The notes beneath the pieces were generated by a model, which did not search any database, was not told where the DNA came from, and saw only the letters and a program-made list of their open reading frames with translations. From Bisporella sp. PMI_857 (taxonomy: Eukaryota > Ascomycota > Leotiomycetes > Helotiales > Helotiaceae), in NCBI GenBank assembly GCA_021307315.1, contig JAJSPD010000005.1, positions 1,144,386 through 1,208,385 of the forward strand: DNA of 64,000 bases, in the 5' to 3' direction. The position numbers and the translations under genes were made by a program. How positions within the stretch are numbered: the stretch's first letter is position 1; each line of letters begins with the position of its first letter. Of this stretch, positions 32,223-43,510 are shown piece by piece.

Positions 32223-35200
32223 TCATCTCCTGCCCCAACCTTCACCCTTCAACCTATCGGACTTCTGAGCCCCAACTTTACCTACACATGCGTAGTGCAC
32301 CACCGAGTTGTCGGGCATTACGGCCACCACACTTCTACCAAGGCGCTTATGACATATGCCACATACTCTCTCCTCCTGGACTACAACTCGCCGATTTCGC
32401 CCACCATTGTCACCTGGCTTTTCACTCCCGAGAAGCAAGGTGGATTGTACGCTCCTAATTTCGCTCTTCCTCAAATGTGCCTCGATGCGTGCCTCATTCA
32501 TTGCCGAGTTTGCCGCCCGGATTCGTCCGCGGAAGTAAGACTCCAGTTCGGCCACAGGAAGTGTCTTAGGGATGAGCTCAAGCGTTGACGCTGCTGGAAG
32601 TCGAGATCCATGTTTGGAGAGAAGATCCAGAGCTGGCGCCCAGTTGGGTTGATGGGGAGGTGGCGGTTTAAGGTACAGAGAGAGAAGGGTGTGGTATATA
32701 GATGGAGCTTGGTCTTGAGGATCAGCCGTTGCTGAGGGGCGGCGGGTTGGAGAAGGCGAAGGATCGGCTGGCTCCTGAGCCACATGAACACGATTACAAT
32801 AGCTAAGTTCGTTAGCCAAATGCATTGAGCCATTGGCGTCCCACTTACTCTTCTGCTTTTTCAAAGTTCTTGAGTTTGAAAACATATATTTCAAGCGCCT
32901 GTTTATCGTTCCCCATGTTGCTAAACAAGATGGCTTGTGCTTCATAAAATTTAGGATCTTAATGGAATGTGTAAGTATGAGCTGCTGCTTTAAGAGGTAG
33001 CGACACTGACCATCCCGGGGTATATTTTTAAACGCCTTTCCTAAGGAATACTGTGTACTTGAGCGTAGGAATGAAATCAATCTCTGCATCAAATCCTTCC
33101 AATTGTCCGATTCATTATCCTGTCCTTTCTTCAGATCATCCATATATGCCTGAACCAGCCGGTTATGAAATTCTGGAGTCAGGTCGTTGAGCTCATTAAT
33201 AACGTGCTCTAGGTATTGGACTTCAAGGCCGACGTCGATATTGTGAAGAAAGTCGGCCACTTTGTCTCTGGAAAGCGTCTCAGCGTTCTCACTATCCGCC
33301 ACAAATATCTCCATTCCTAGTTTCGGGTCTACTCGTAAAGGCCATTCTGCGAATTCCAATATCAGGTCAATCATCTCCGGAGGGAGATTCTGGAGATACC
33401 CAACGATTCGTTGTGGACCATGTAGAGTTGGGGCATTTTCATCTGGCTTGTCGGCTGCCCCAAATTTCTGTAGCAATTGCAAAGCTTGGCGATGTAGCTT
33501 CTTTCCGTGGAAGAAGTCAACGAGATCATTATAACGATTCATTTCAAGTAATCTCTCATTCACCACTTCCGGGTCACAAAAGTTAGGAATTCGAAAGAAA
33601 GGTCTTGCCAGGCTTGGAGCAACAAGCAGATACGATCTGATTAGTGTTGTGTCAATGAGCTTTGCTGTCTCTCGCAATTTCTTCTCGCGATCCAATTCCG
33701 CATCAGAAGTCGGAGCTAGTAGCAATGGCTCGAAAGTAGCTTGCGATGACCCATTCTGTGCGGCTGCTTTGCCTGGTAGCATTTTCCCAGTCTCAGCATC
33801 TAAGAATTGCTTCATGTTATTACGCGCTTGTACAAGAAACTGATTCAGCTCTTTTGCGGCATCCTCAAAATCCTTGCCTTCAAGCGGTGCGTTGGCCTTC
33901 TTCTCCGCACTACTAGGATTCTCTGTAGCCTCACCTCCGTCTAATCTCATGAAAGACCGAACTGAAGAAGTATCTGAGTTGGCTTTCTGATGAGTGTAAA
34001 GAAGTTTGCTCAACGGAGCCGGTCTTGGTGAACCTAACGACTCTTTTTTCGTTTCAGCTGTGGCTGATTCATCTCCATTGGAATGGCTGTGTTGGTCTAC
34101 GGTATCAGGATCCTCACTTTTTGGCGTCTCTTCCAGCGTAGATAAGTCTCCAGCAATACTCCTGGGGTACAACTTGATCACTCTTTCTGGTGGGGCTTGG
34201 ACATCTGGTGCCATGAATATATCCATAGCTGCTCTATACTTTCGCTGGTCGAATAGTGTCTGGGCTTTTTGGATTTTGATTTCTTTCAGTCTTTCTTCCT
34301 TGTTTTTGAGTAGAGCATCCTCAAGCATATTCAAGAGGCTTATTGCCTCATCGTACTTCGCTTTCTCCACAAGCTCGTCAACTTGTGAATCGTAGTCTGT
34401 TGCCCCCATTCTCCATATGCAACGATCACTGAGAACATGAAATCCTTTTCCGGCATGTGCTAAGCTAACTCCAGGGGGAGGAAATTGTAGCTGGCTGGCG
34501 TTTGGCAAGGATATTGATTGCAACAAGGACAGAGTCTCGGGGTTCCGAACTTCCAATGCCCCTTTGGAGGGGGGTTGAAGGGCTAATATGTAAGGATACG
34601 AGTAACCTATGGCATCTGGTGCTTGTTGCCATGGTATTTGCCGCTTCTCAACAGGTTTCCCATCCGACGTGATGAAGAGAGAATTGATATCTTTGGCTAG
34701 GAGCATTTCACCATCGGCTAATTTGGTAGCAAGCGGCTTTGGTATAAAGCCACCAAGGCCCATATATCCCATACTTGTTGACCCCACGCCAAACCTGGTC
34801 CCTTGAGCTCCTGAAGCTCCTCCTACCGTGTTTGAAGCAACCACCTCATCGATTGACTGACTAAGCACATCAACTATCACGTAACCAGAGTTCATGCCAC
34901 ATATAATATTGGTTGCAGATGCCCAGGTCAATGTGCGAATTGACTCTGGAAGCGCGATTTCGATCGTCTCCTGGGAAAGTTCGGAATCATGCCATGACCA
35001 TAACAGTAGTCTCCTCTTAACAGCCACAGCAAGCCTTGATATTATCTCTGGAATTCCAGTGGCGGAGTCCTTAAAGATATCCGTAGTTACTGCGAAAGTT
35101 GTAGCATTTTTCGTCTTCATCAACTGCTCCTGCAGAGTATAGGATTGTAAGTCATGAATGGAGACATAGTAATTCGACAGTGATATGAGTATATTGGCCT

Positions 35201-35546
35201 CTTTTATCCTAGCCAACTGTTCCACAGATCGAGTCGAAAACTTTTCAAGCTCTCGGAGCAGCTCAACTGGTTTTGCAGAGGAGGACGATCCCGGGCGAGA
35301 CGCAGGTTTGTCGCTTGGCTTTGATATCACTTCATCCGCATTGTCGCCGGGGACTTCGTTCACACGGTATATTCGAAGGCTTCCTGTGTTTAGCCCTACA
35401 AGTAACCGGTCACCTTAAAGCCATTAGCCTCTTATTCTAGAAATGCAAAAATAGTTTTGTGTACCATATGCCAATATAGATTCGATCTTGGATTTGTCCC
35501 GTTGTTTAAGCTCCAAAATTGGGCGAGCTGTGAATGCTGAAAGCAT
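32223..35546 (-). CDS. vps39: Vam6/Vps39 HOPS/CORVET tethering subunit
   Basis: Subunit of the HOPS tethering complex that binds the vacuolar Rab (Ypt7) and promotes fusion. Exons are 35546-35465, 35413-33011, 32957-32849 and 32802-32223, for 1057 residues, the normal fungal length. The N-terminal CNH/propeller region starts MLSAFTARPILELKQRDKSK and continues with LLVGLNTGSLRIYRV, EANILISLSNYYVSIHDL and ATTFAVTTD. The helical clathrin-repeat region includes VVNERLLEMNRYNDLVDFF and the Vps39-type domains. The third exon carries AQAILFSNMGNDKQALEIYV. The C-terminus has a zinc-binding end with CGIC at about 1012-1015 and HYAC at about 1034-1037. All four exons join in frame. Identity is firm. 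Confidence 0.92.
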
Positions 35547-36406
35547 AGCGGCCCTCTAGAAGTTACCGGGCCGTTTTTAGGTAGATCTAGTCATGAACTT
35601 GTCGCATATCTCGCCCAAGACTCTGTGGTCTATACAGTTTTACTGGTCCTTCGGCGCAGCATGCTGGATTTGCTCAGGTTGCTTTGATTGTTGATGTTCG
35701 CGGGAGCAATGACGGAGCTCCCAACATCCCTGTCACATTCTGCAGACCCCACAGAGCCCTGTATCTACCATGAGGACACATCAATTTTACAGAGTTTACA
35801 CACACATACAACTATAATTGTTATTTCGTACGATAATTCTAAGGTAACAGAGATGTTGTTTTAGTTATTTTACATTATAGTATTTTGCCTCTTGGTTTCG
35901 CTTTCACCTGTGACCAGGCGCTAATGATTTCAGAACATCCTTTGCCAATGAATCTTTCTTGGGCATAGTTGTCGAGTAGAAAATGCCAGTATGATACCAC
36001 CGAATAGTTCTACGTGTATCATACTTCTACTCTTATTACAGATGGAATGATCTTTATTGTGTAGTTCACAATTATAAGCCATAAATGACCTCATTTTGTG
36101 ACAGCACCCAAGGAAGCCTCTGGGAATCCCAGATGTTAAATTGGTTGCATTGTTAAGCTATCTATTATAGATTACTATTTAATGCAAAAGGATTGTTTTG
36201 ATAGTATTCAATTGGTATCGTATATCGGAGAAAAGAATTATAGAGAATTGTTCGTGTGGTATCTTAATGCGCGCTACAGTATCAAGTTTTGTTCAGTCTG
36301 CAAAGAAATCGCCCATCTCATACAATCATCGTCCCTCAGCTCCAGCCCATTAGACAAATAAAAACGTTCCTTCGTCCAACCCGATGTCCTTGATCAAGCG
36401 AGATAT
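35547..36406. other. Intergenic region between vps39-like and SUR7-like genes
   Basis: Upstream of vps39 and downstream of the SUR7-like gene. No gene recognised; AT-rich in its middle (35800-36250). Confidence 0.5.
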
Positions 36407-37203
36407 CTAGTATCTGTTGCGGCGTTGCCAGAAGCGACGTTTGTGGGTGGTCACGGTAGGGCCGGTCGCGTAACCAGCATCGTGATGCTTTGGAGTAACT
36501 ACTGCGTTTCTCTTGTGTCTTCTTGCAGAGCAACAGCTGAATAGTACGATGAAAGTTGCGAAGAAAAGCAAGATCATGGCTGCGAGAACGGTCCACATTC
36601 CGACGTAGTATTCCGCCTTGCTACCGCTCTGGTCGTCTTTTTTATCGTTGACGTGATTCTTCAAGATGCCAAAGAGAACGAAGTCTGTAGCCATGACAAC
36701 AAGCGTGAGGACGAAGGTCAGACCTGACACAATGCTTGCGAGCAGCGAGCCAACGATGCCAGAGCCGAGAGCTAGGAGGAAGGCAATGAATGCCAATCCA
36801 CAGCAAATCGGGTGGAGCACCATCACGCGAGTGAGAGCCTTTGTTGTATTCTCTGAAGCGGTGTTGAAGCGAGTCTGATCGATAGCAGATATAATCTTAG
36901 CAGGATTATATCCGATGTGCTTTCCACTGCAGTAGTCATCTCCCTCACTAGTTTCTGTTAATGTTTGAACATCAGCTTTTCATTTGGCTATACCTACTTC
37001 CCCTGGGCCGCGTCGCGGATGCACCAGCCAAAGGTGCCAAAGGTCACTGAGGAGTTGCGTTGTGTCGATGAGTTGGTGAGAGTCACCTTGAATATGGAAA
37101 TGTCGTTCACAACTGGTGCTGAAATGGTGGTAATCAGGAGGAGGATGGCTGATACCAATAACAGTAACGTGCCGACATGGTGGACGATGCCAGTCTTTGC
37201 CAT
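36407..37203 (-). CDS. SUR7/PalI-family four-helix membrane protein
   Basis: Claudin-like fungal membrane protein family associated with eisosomes, plasma-membrane organisation and, for PalI, pH sensing. Exons are 37203-36998 and 36947-36407, giving 248 residues. The first membrane span is at about 8-30 (HHVGTLLLLVSAILLLITTI), followed by an extracellular loop with FGTFGWCIRD and, across the splice, DYCSGKHIGYNP: the two Cys-containing motifs (W-C and Y-C) match the family's W-x-C pattern. Three more spans lie at about 112-205, including SLLASIVSGLTFVLTLVVMA and MWTVLAAMILLFFATFIVLF, then a basic cytosolic tail. I chose the acceptor at 36948 because the nearer CAG at 36955 leads at once to a stop. 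Whether it acts in eisosomes or in pH signalling cannot be told. Confidence 0.85.
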
Positions 37204-38373
37204 TTTGCTTTATCGTCCGCTTGTTAGTTGTGAATATGGGAGGAGGAGCAGGCGATGATCAACCAAGCGAGAGCGTCAAATTATGAATTAATAGGCGGCC
37301 AGACTTGTCGACAAGAAAAATTGGTTTTCACGATGGGACATGTGCAAGATATAGGAAATTGATTTAGCTATAGAACGACATGTTCGTGCTGCGTTGCGCT
37401 GGCTCATGCGCTCAAACAAGGAAGACTAGATTGTGAAGGGCTGTTCAGCGTCATAGAGGTTGTGCCCTGGTTGGAGCCACACATCTAGATCTTCAGATAT
37501 GCCACTTTGGCATATGAGATCGGGGGGCCAGCGAGGTTCTTCTGTTTCAGCATGGCATCAGAGCCAACCATCGTGAGTACGCTTTGTCGTAGCTGTCGTT
37601 TTTGATTGGCTTCCTAGTTTTTGTGTATGTCTGGAAAAATGAAGCGTAATACAACCCTTTCAGCCACAACTTAAATTCCAAGATATTACTTGGCAGACTA
37701 GTGCTAGAATGGGCAAAGATCCCCCACTGGGACACATCACTTGTGGCATTAATGACGTAGAAGCCACGGGTAAAAGTGTGGCTCATCAGGTCAGGTTTCG
37801 TTCAGTTCATTAAGTCGTCGTTTTTATTTTCGAGTGGTTTTCACACATCCTTGATTCGGCAGCCGGCATCGACATTTTACATTTTAGTTCTGGCCTACGG
37901 CGATACACACGTGTTTATCCAGTCTCCATTTGCATGACGACATAAGTGTACCTAGCACACCGAGGCTGTTTGGTACGATATCTACCAGAAACTTCGCGTT
38001 CCACTAATAGCAAGAAATCTTCATGCTGATAGTATATTCATTCTCTCCGCTTACTGTACCATGTTCAACCTGCCCTCAACTTCCCAAGTACCGTAGAGTT
38101 TAGAGAAGAGCCCGATTATTCAATGTATTTCTAGGCTTGCCTATTAGAAGGAAGATAAGAGCTCCTTTTGTCGCAAAGTGTGCCTTCCCAACACAGAATC
38201 AAAATTGTATTCAATGTGGCAGTCTACCTTTTAGCTGGTCACCTCTCCTCAGTTAATATCATCATTACTGCGATTCCAAAAAGCTACTCTGGACAGTACT
38301 ACCAATAAAACCACTTGCACTGCGGCATATCTATTGCATTTACTTTTTTATCAGGAGAGTTGGGAGGATGAGC
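37204..38373. other. Intergenic region
   Basis: No gene recognised. The minus-strand frame at 37547-37786 is 79 codons and resembles nothing known to me. The proximal part should be the promoter of the SUR7-like gene. Confidence 0.45.
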
Positions 38374-39311
38374 TCACGCTGAAGTCTCAGCAAATATCTC
38401 TGACATCTTAGCACTTGTTGTGATAGCCAGACGAAATGAGAATGCAGCAGTTAGTGTCGCCGTTATTCCAAGCCGTTTATTAGTATTTTCAACTGCATTA
38501 AGCAGCATGATGGAAGCAACAGGCAGAGTCCAAGCCAAGGTTGTTGTTCTTAGTTTTGTCCAACGCGATATGGCTGTTTCGCTATAAATTACCGTTCCCG
38601 CAAGGTGTGCTTCCTGCGACGGTTTCTAAATTCAAATATGTTATTGATATGGAGGCATTCGTCCAGTTTGCTCAGAGCAGTATACTGACCTCTATATAGC
38701 GACCAAGGATATAGTGACACCAGAAGACTAAGTGTTCATATACCCACTGAAAAAAAATCTCATCAGCAGCATGTACTTTAAGCGCAAGCAAATCATCCTT
38801 AAATTGGAAATTCTTCCATGTATCCCTGTCTTCTCCATGAAGATACACAGCGCCTATGTCCGTTCGTTCCATTCATCGATTCAAAAAATTCAGGTCGCGG
38901 CGCATAGGCCCTCTGTCCTTGATAATCTGTTTGTGTCTCAAAAGTGCTATCTCTGTTTATATTAGCCTAGCTCGACGATGTGGACGTAATCTGATTTACC
39001 ACGGCTTACGATACTCTGCGAGCTTTCCCCGAATTTTCAGTATAGTATTCCATTGCCTATCATAATTCCCTTCTTCAGGAGCCTTGGCAGCCGAGTCTTG
39101 CAAGGCAAACCAGTCTACAGAATAGACCTTTCGATCCTGGTGCGATGAAATATCGTCTTCAGCTGCATATCGGCGAAGATCCACTTCGAGGTGCCGTAAT
39201 TCAGCCTGCAGATAAAGCAAATTCTGTGCGCTTAATGCTGAAAAATCTTCGAAAAATAGCGGTCTCCGGGCAGTCACTTATGAGAAGAGCTTGCTTTGAG
39301 TAGCCTTTCAT
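38374..39311 (-). pseudogene. DUF6594-type fungal membrane protein, broken by one frameshift and one stop
   Basis: Starts at the ATG 39311 (MKGYSKQALLISD), followed by PETAIFRRF, then LSAQNLLYLQAELRHLEVDL in a shifted frame, then YQIALLRHKQIIKDRG across an intron (39009-38953), then the GTVIYSETAISRW and LGITATLTAAF segment ending EIFAETSA at 38374. This order matches the DUF6594 family: an N-terminal GYxxxA and IFRRF block, helices, then C-terminal membrane spans. A second intron is 38689-38626. Lesions are one extra base in an A/T run at 39241-39245, and TGA at 38873-38875 in place of the tryptophan expected in the family (TGG to TGA). Everything else, including introns, is intact, so inactivation is recent or the lesions are sequence errors. 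Function of the family is unknown. Confidence 0.75.
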
Positions 39312-40281
39312 CTTGGTCGAAGTCACGCCAAGCTGATTTCCTTCAAAGAAAGAGGTCAGACCTTTATTTCTTACATGCAGGCAAACAGCCTCTTTTTATG
39401 CGCTGTATTTTGTCGCAGACTTCACTCTTCGTATTTGTGCCTCGTAACACGAGATGATAAAGCTTGGAGCGTTTCTTCAAGGTCCGGTGAGCGCAGTGCT
39501 AGCAAGCTGTACCCCGTCTGCCTTGTATGCAAACATCACTGTATCACTTGCAGAAACGATATCAAATGCACTGGTGTAACTAACTACATCCCAATCTAAA
39601 CCCATTACAGGTCTTACCAGATTCCCGCCGGCGTGTGGGGCAGTGTAGCATCTGCAGCCTCATTTTTGCCTTGCAAAGCTTCTGTTGCCTTGCTACGTGC
39701 TCAATAGGTACAGGAATTATGCTGTTGGCACAGGAAGTGAGGACCGGCGTTTTGCCGGCTCCCATTTAAGCCGCGTGTCTTTTAAAAGAGTTCGGGTGTT
39801 GAGCTATTCTGAGGGAAATTTTGAACAGTAGGATATGGCACACAAGGCCAACTCCAAAAACTATCTACAGGAAACTCTCTACACCTCGGAGGAAATGCCC
39901 AGAGATGACTCGAGAGGGCAAAACTACGCCCTGTACCTTTTTCGGGATGGCGTGACTGGATTTTGTCTGACGAGAAGAGTTATTGGTATGCATATAGGCA
40001 TCTCGAAAATGGTAGGTTGTAGCCCAAACATGGCCCACAAGACAGGTACTAAAGATATGAAGGTGATGTCGAATACGATTGCCGCTCCGGGCGAGGAACA
40101 GTCAGTAAACAAAGACTCTACCACCTCCCACAGGTTGATCATCCCTCCCCACAAGCAGCAAATCATAGTGCGATCGCTACTGTGACAAATGCCCTTATGT
40201 CTCTCTTTCTAGGGGGCGGGCACCTGGAAACCCAGCCGCAGATACGGCGCACACACTCAGCGCCAGTGGGAACGACTATAA
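39312..40281. other. Intergenic region
   Basis: No gene recognised. A plus-strand frame at 39835-40185 (116 codons, starting MAHKANSKNYLQETL) is unrecognised and may be chance; its codon content is not distinctive. Confidence 0.4.
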
Positions 40282-40919
40282 GTGGTTGCGTATAACCTAA
40301 GATGTTATAAACGATCACTCATTTTCAAGCAGCAATTAGATAGTAAAGTCATCATCCAAATATTCAATGTGTATAATGGGCTGCGCAACCATGTGGCACT
40401 ACTCGACAGCGGCAATGACAAAGGTATGATGGTCGGAGCGCATGTAGTTGCCGCATTGGGTTACTCTGTAATAGGGGGCAGCGAAACTACGGAGACTAAG
40501 ACGCCGATTGGTATTATGAAATCGAGAGGCAAGGTCTTTTTGACATTTAAGTTGCCGCAAGGGACAAAAATGTTTAGTGAATAATTCAATGTCTGCGATA
40601 TGCATGCTCTCGACGTTATCTTCGATCTTCGTTTCCTCCTGGAAAATAGAGTTTTCGACGGATTCAATATTAGAAATCTGTTACCTCTGGCAGAAGTTAA
40701 GAAAGAATCTCTTGGTGAGTTTGATCTGCAGCACAATAGATGCACATACGCTACAATGGTACTCATAATTGTTTAGATGATCAGCAACAGCGCCACGAAG
40801 CAGAGGATGCACAGGAACAGGGTTCGAAGAATAGTGCAGAGCGAAGAGAGAGAAGCAAGAACAGACGTGGGGACTCGAGAAAGGATGCACGACGCGAGAG
40901 TGTCCACCGACGGCACTGA
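40282..40919 (+). pseudogene. Retropepsin-like (DSG) aspartic protease gene with a premature stop
   Basis: The frame from about 40282 reads an aspartic-protease-like fold: HVALLDSGND (active-site Asp-Ser-Gly near 40400) followed by VVAALGYSVIGG and KVFLTFKLPQGTKMFSE. A TAA at 40582-40584 interrupts it exactly where the frame otherwise continues as FNVCDMHALDVIFDLRFLL. A CAA to TAA change would be a single C-to-T event. A GTGAGT intron from about 40714 to 40774 then leads to a charged Q/E/R-rich tail (DDQQQRHEAEDAQEQG) ending at 40919. The 5' end is uncertain because no ATG opens the frame (the frame starts from GTG). Either a retrotransposon-derived domain or a related stand-alone fungal gene, now broken. 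Confidence 0.55.
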
Positions 40920-41643
40920 AATTATAATTCTCTTTATGTTGAATTATGAATACTTGAGCTCTATTACGTATCAACGGCAGTGCCTTGAAGAGAATATAAT
41001 TTTATTTATCATCTAGCCCATCACCTTATTTTTGGTATCTATCTAGGCTATATCGTAGAGAATATGGTAATCAACCGTCAGCTCTCTACAGGACAGTTGT
41101 AAGCATGGTATGATCTTCGAAATATTAGCTTTTTTCCGAAGCGAGACCCTTTTCCACTACCCAAAATGACAGCCAATCAGACCAAAGTTTCCTTACTTCC
41201 TAAAAGTATTTGTTTAGACAAAATGGTCTGCAACAAACACAGGGGCGGCTCCATGGAAAGAGTTCAGGTCAAGCTGTGTTTGTTGGAAGGGTGAAACGGG
41301 GCTACATCGACAATTCGACATAAAAATCCTCATCTCAGAGAGGGTTTCTAGACAACCTAACGGGGTTGGATAGTTTTGCTTTTGGTACTCTCCGAATAAC
41401 TACCTACCCTGCCAAACATGGAGTGACTTCCGAGTTTCCAACCTCTTCGCAATAGGATATCGGATGGCAAACATATCTCCACTATCATCGCCATTCACAA
41501 GCTGTTCTGACCCACCACTTTCAATTAGTACAAATCGTCATTTCCCATGACAGTCCCATTATCAGAAATCCTCCCCTAGCTCACATATTACTTATTGCTG
41601 AGAGCAGCCATATCTTTTTATCTAATGTGAATATGGCAAGAGT
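40920..41643. other. Intergenic region downstream of the MFS gene
   Basis: No gene recognised. Probably contains the 3' untranslated region of the MFS transporter. Confidence 0.5.
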
Positions 41644-43510
41644 TTAATTATCTTGACTCGTCGCTTCGGCCTGTTCATCTCCCAGTCTCTTACTCCCTTC
41701 CGGTGGAAACCTCGAGAACAACAAAATGCAGAAGCCTAGTACAGCAATTCCCTGATGGAAGTCAGCACGTCAAGTTTCTCAGCAATGAAAGTTATACATA
41801 CAGCGTTAACCACAAACACAAGTTGAGTCTGGCCAATTTCCGCAAAAGCAGCATATATAATCCCAAATACCAGAGCTACCACATCACATTAGCCTCGCCA
41901 CCAATAGATTGTGAAGGAGTAGCTTACTCGTAGAAAGTCGTGCAATCATATCTAACAAAGTAATAGCACTCAAAGCATCCGCCCTTTCACTAGCAGGAAA
42001 CATTTGTAAAATCGTGCCCTTGGCGCTACTCCCGGTTCCACTTGCCAACGGCAACACAATCGCCACTAAATAAATCTGCCATCCTTTCGTAACAAAAGTC
42101 GCAGCTCCCGTCAACGCGCCATCAACTATCAAAGAATATTTCGTGAAATGCAGATCGAACTCAAATGTCTCTTTCTCATCATCTAATTTTGGCGGCTCGA
42201 TTGGTTCATCATCCGTTCCAGCGAACTCGGCCGGGGAGTGCGGGAGATCGGGAATCGCGGAGTTTTTGGAGAGCATGGGTGAAGGAGGCTGGGAAGAGCG
42301 GCTGGAGATCCAGGACCGGCCTGCGGATATTATCTTGGGGAAGACGAAAGTGAGGAAGAGGCCCCTGATGAAGGAGTTGAGGGATATGAGAAGCCCGTTT
42401 TCTCTGGTTCCGAAGCCGAGGGCGTCGGTGGAGTAGAGCTGAAGGAGGACGGGGATATATCCTGTGGCCAGCACGCCGAAGAAGACTCCGAGACCGAGAA
42501 TGAGAGCACCGTACTCTCTTTGGATGGTGCCGTTGCGGAGCACCCATTTTTGAGGGGTGAAGGTTTTCAGCTGCGAAAGTTAGCTAGGTTCATCTATCTG
42601 AAAGAAAGCTGGGTTCTCCTTAAAGAAGGAGAATAGCATAGACTATGAAAACTTACTGGGCCAAAAAACCTTGCCAAGCCTTTTGCAGCCGTGGAAGCCG
42701 CCTCTGATTTATATGGAGCGACCCATGGAAGAAACAAGGCGATATAAATACAACAAGTAAGAAACAACGCTAGCGTGAGCCTGAACGGAGCCAGAATGCC
42801 AAAGTATTCTCCGATAAAGCCTCCAACAAGGTATCCAAGAGAGTTACCAATAAACGACATACCCTGGAGCCTCCCAAGAGCGCCGGTCCTCTCCCTATGC
42901 TCAATTACTTCAGCAACAAACGAATTCAGCGCAAGCAGATAGCCTCCCGGTCCTCCAAGAATCGTGACGATTTGCGAGCACTGGATGATCACGATACCGG
43001 CGTTGCTGCCAGTCATGACTCCAATATTTTGAATCGCGAGACGAACAGCCGGAAAGAAGACTTGGATCAACAGTCCGGCTTTGACGCCGAAGCGCTTGAT
43101 GTTCCATCCCGTGATGAACAAGTTGATGACGCCGAAAAATGTTGTCGAAGTGCCTAGAAGGGCAACGGCACGTGCGGTGTCCGCCTCAATCTCACGGTTT
43201 CCGCAGCGGTCCGAGCCGGGTAACGGTTCTGGGTGGTTTTCGTAGTAGGCCTCGCATGTCATTACGCGGAAGACATAGATGAGGCTATTAAGCGTGAGTG
43301 TGAGCTCCTACATCGTACAAGATCCTGCTTGGCGTTTAATCTTCGGAAAGTGGAAGCGACTCACGGAACCTGTGTAACGGCGAACGATAAAGATACCATG
43401 AAGCCAGTGAGTAACAGCCTGTACAAGACCGAGCCTCCCGCTTTTTTAGGTTTTTGAGGTATCAGAGGCGTAGCCTCAGTGGCATCCACTTCGTCGTCGT
43501 GAAGAGCCAT
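41644..43510 (-). CDS. Major facilitator superfamily transporter
   Basis: Membrane transporter of the MFS, substrate unknown. Exons are 43510-43365, 43284-42657, 42570-41928, 41875-41802 and 41751-41644, for 532 residues. The N-terminus has an acidic lead MALHDDEVDATEATPLIPQK before the first span (VLYRLLLTGFMVSLSFAVTQ). The second exon holds five spans, with the AGLLIQVFFPAVRLAIQNIG and GRLQGMSFIGNSLGYLVGG segments. The third exon has a Ser/Pro/Glu-rich cytosolic loop (about residues 335-385) between the two halves, and the last exons finish the final spans. The ECE-like segment TCEAYYENHPEP follows span one as an external loop. Closest family type not assigned. Canonical introns of 50-86 nt. 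Confidence 0.87.

Noticed and set aside
38996..39009. Stop after YRKPW in the DUF6594-like gene as a third lesion
   Set aside because: A GTAAGC donor precedes it and the spliced frame continues as EYQIALLRHK, so it lies in an intron.
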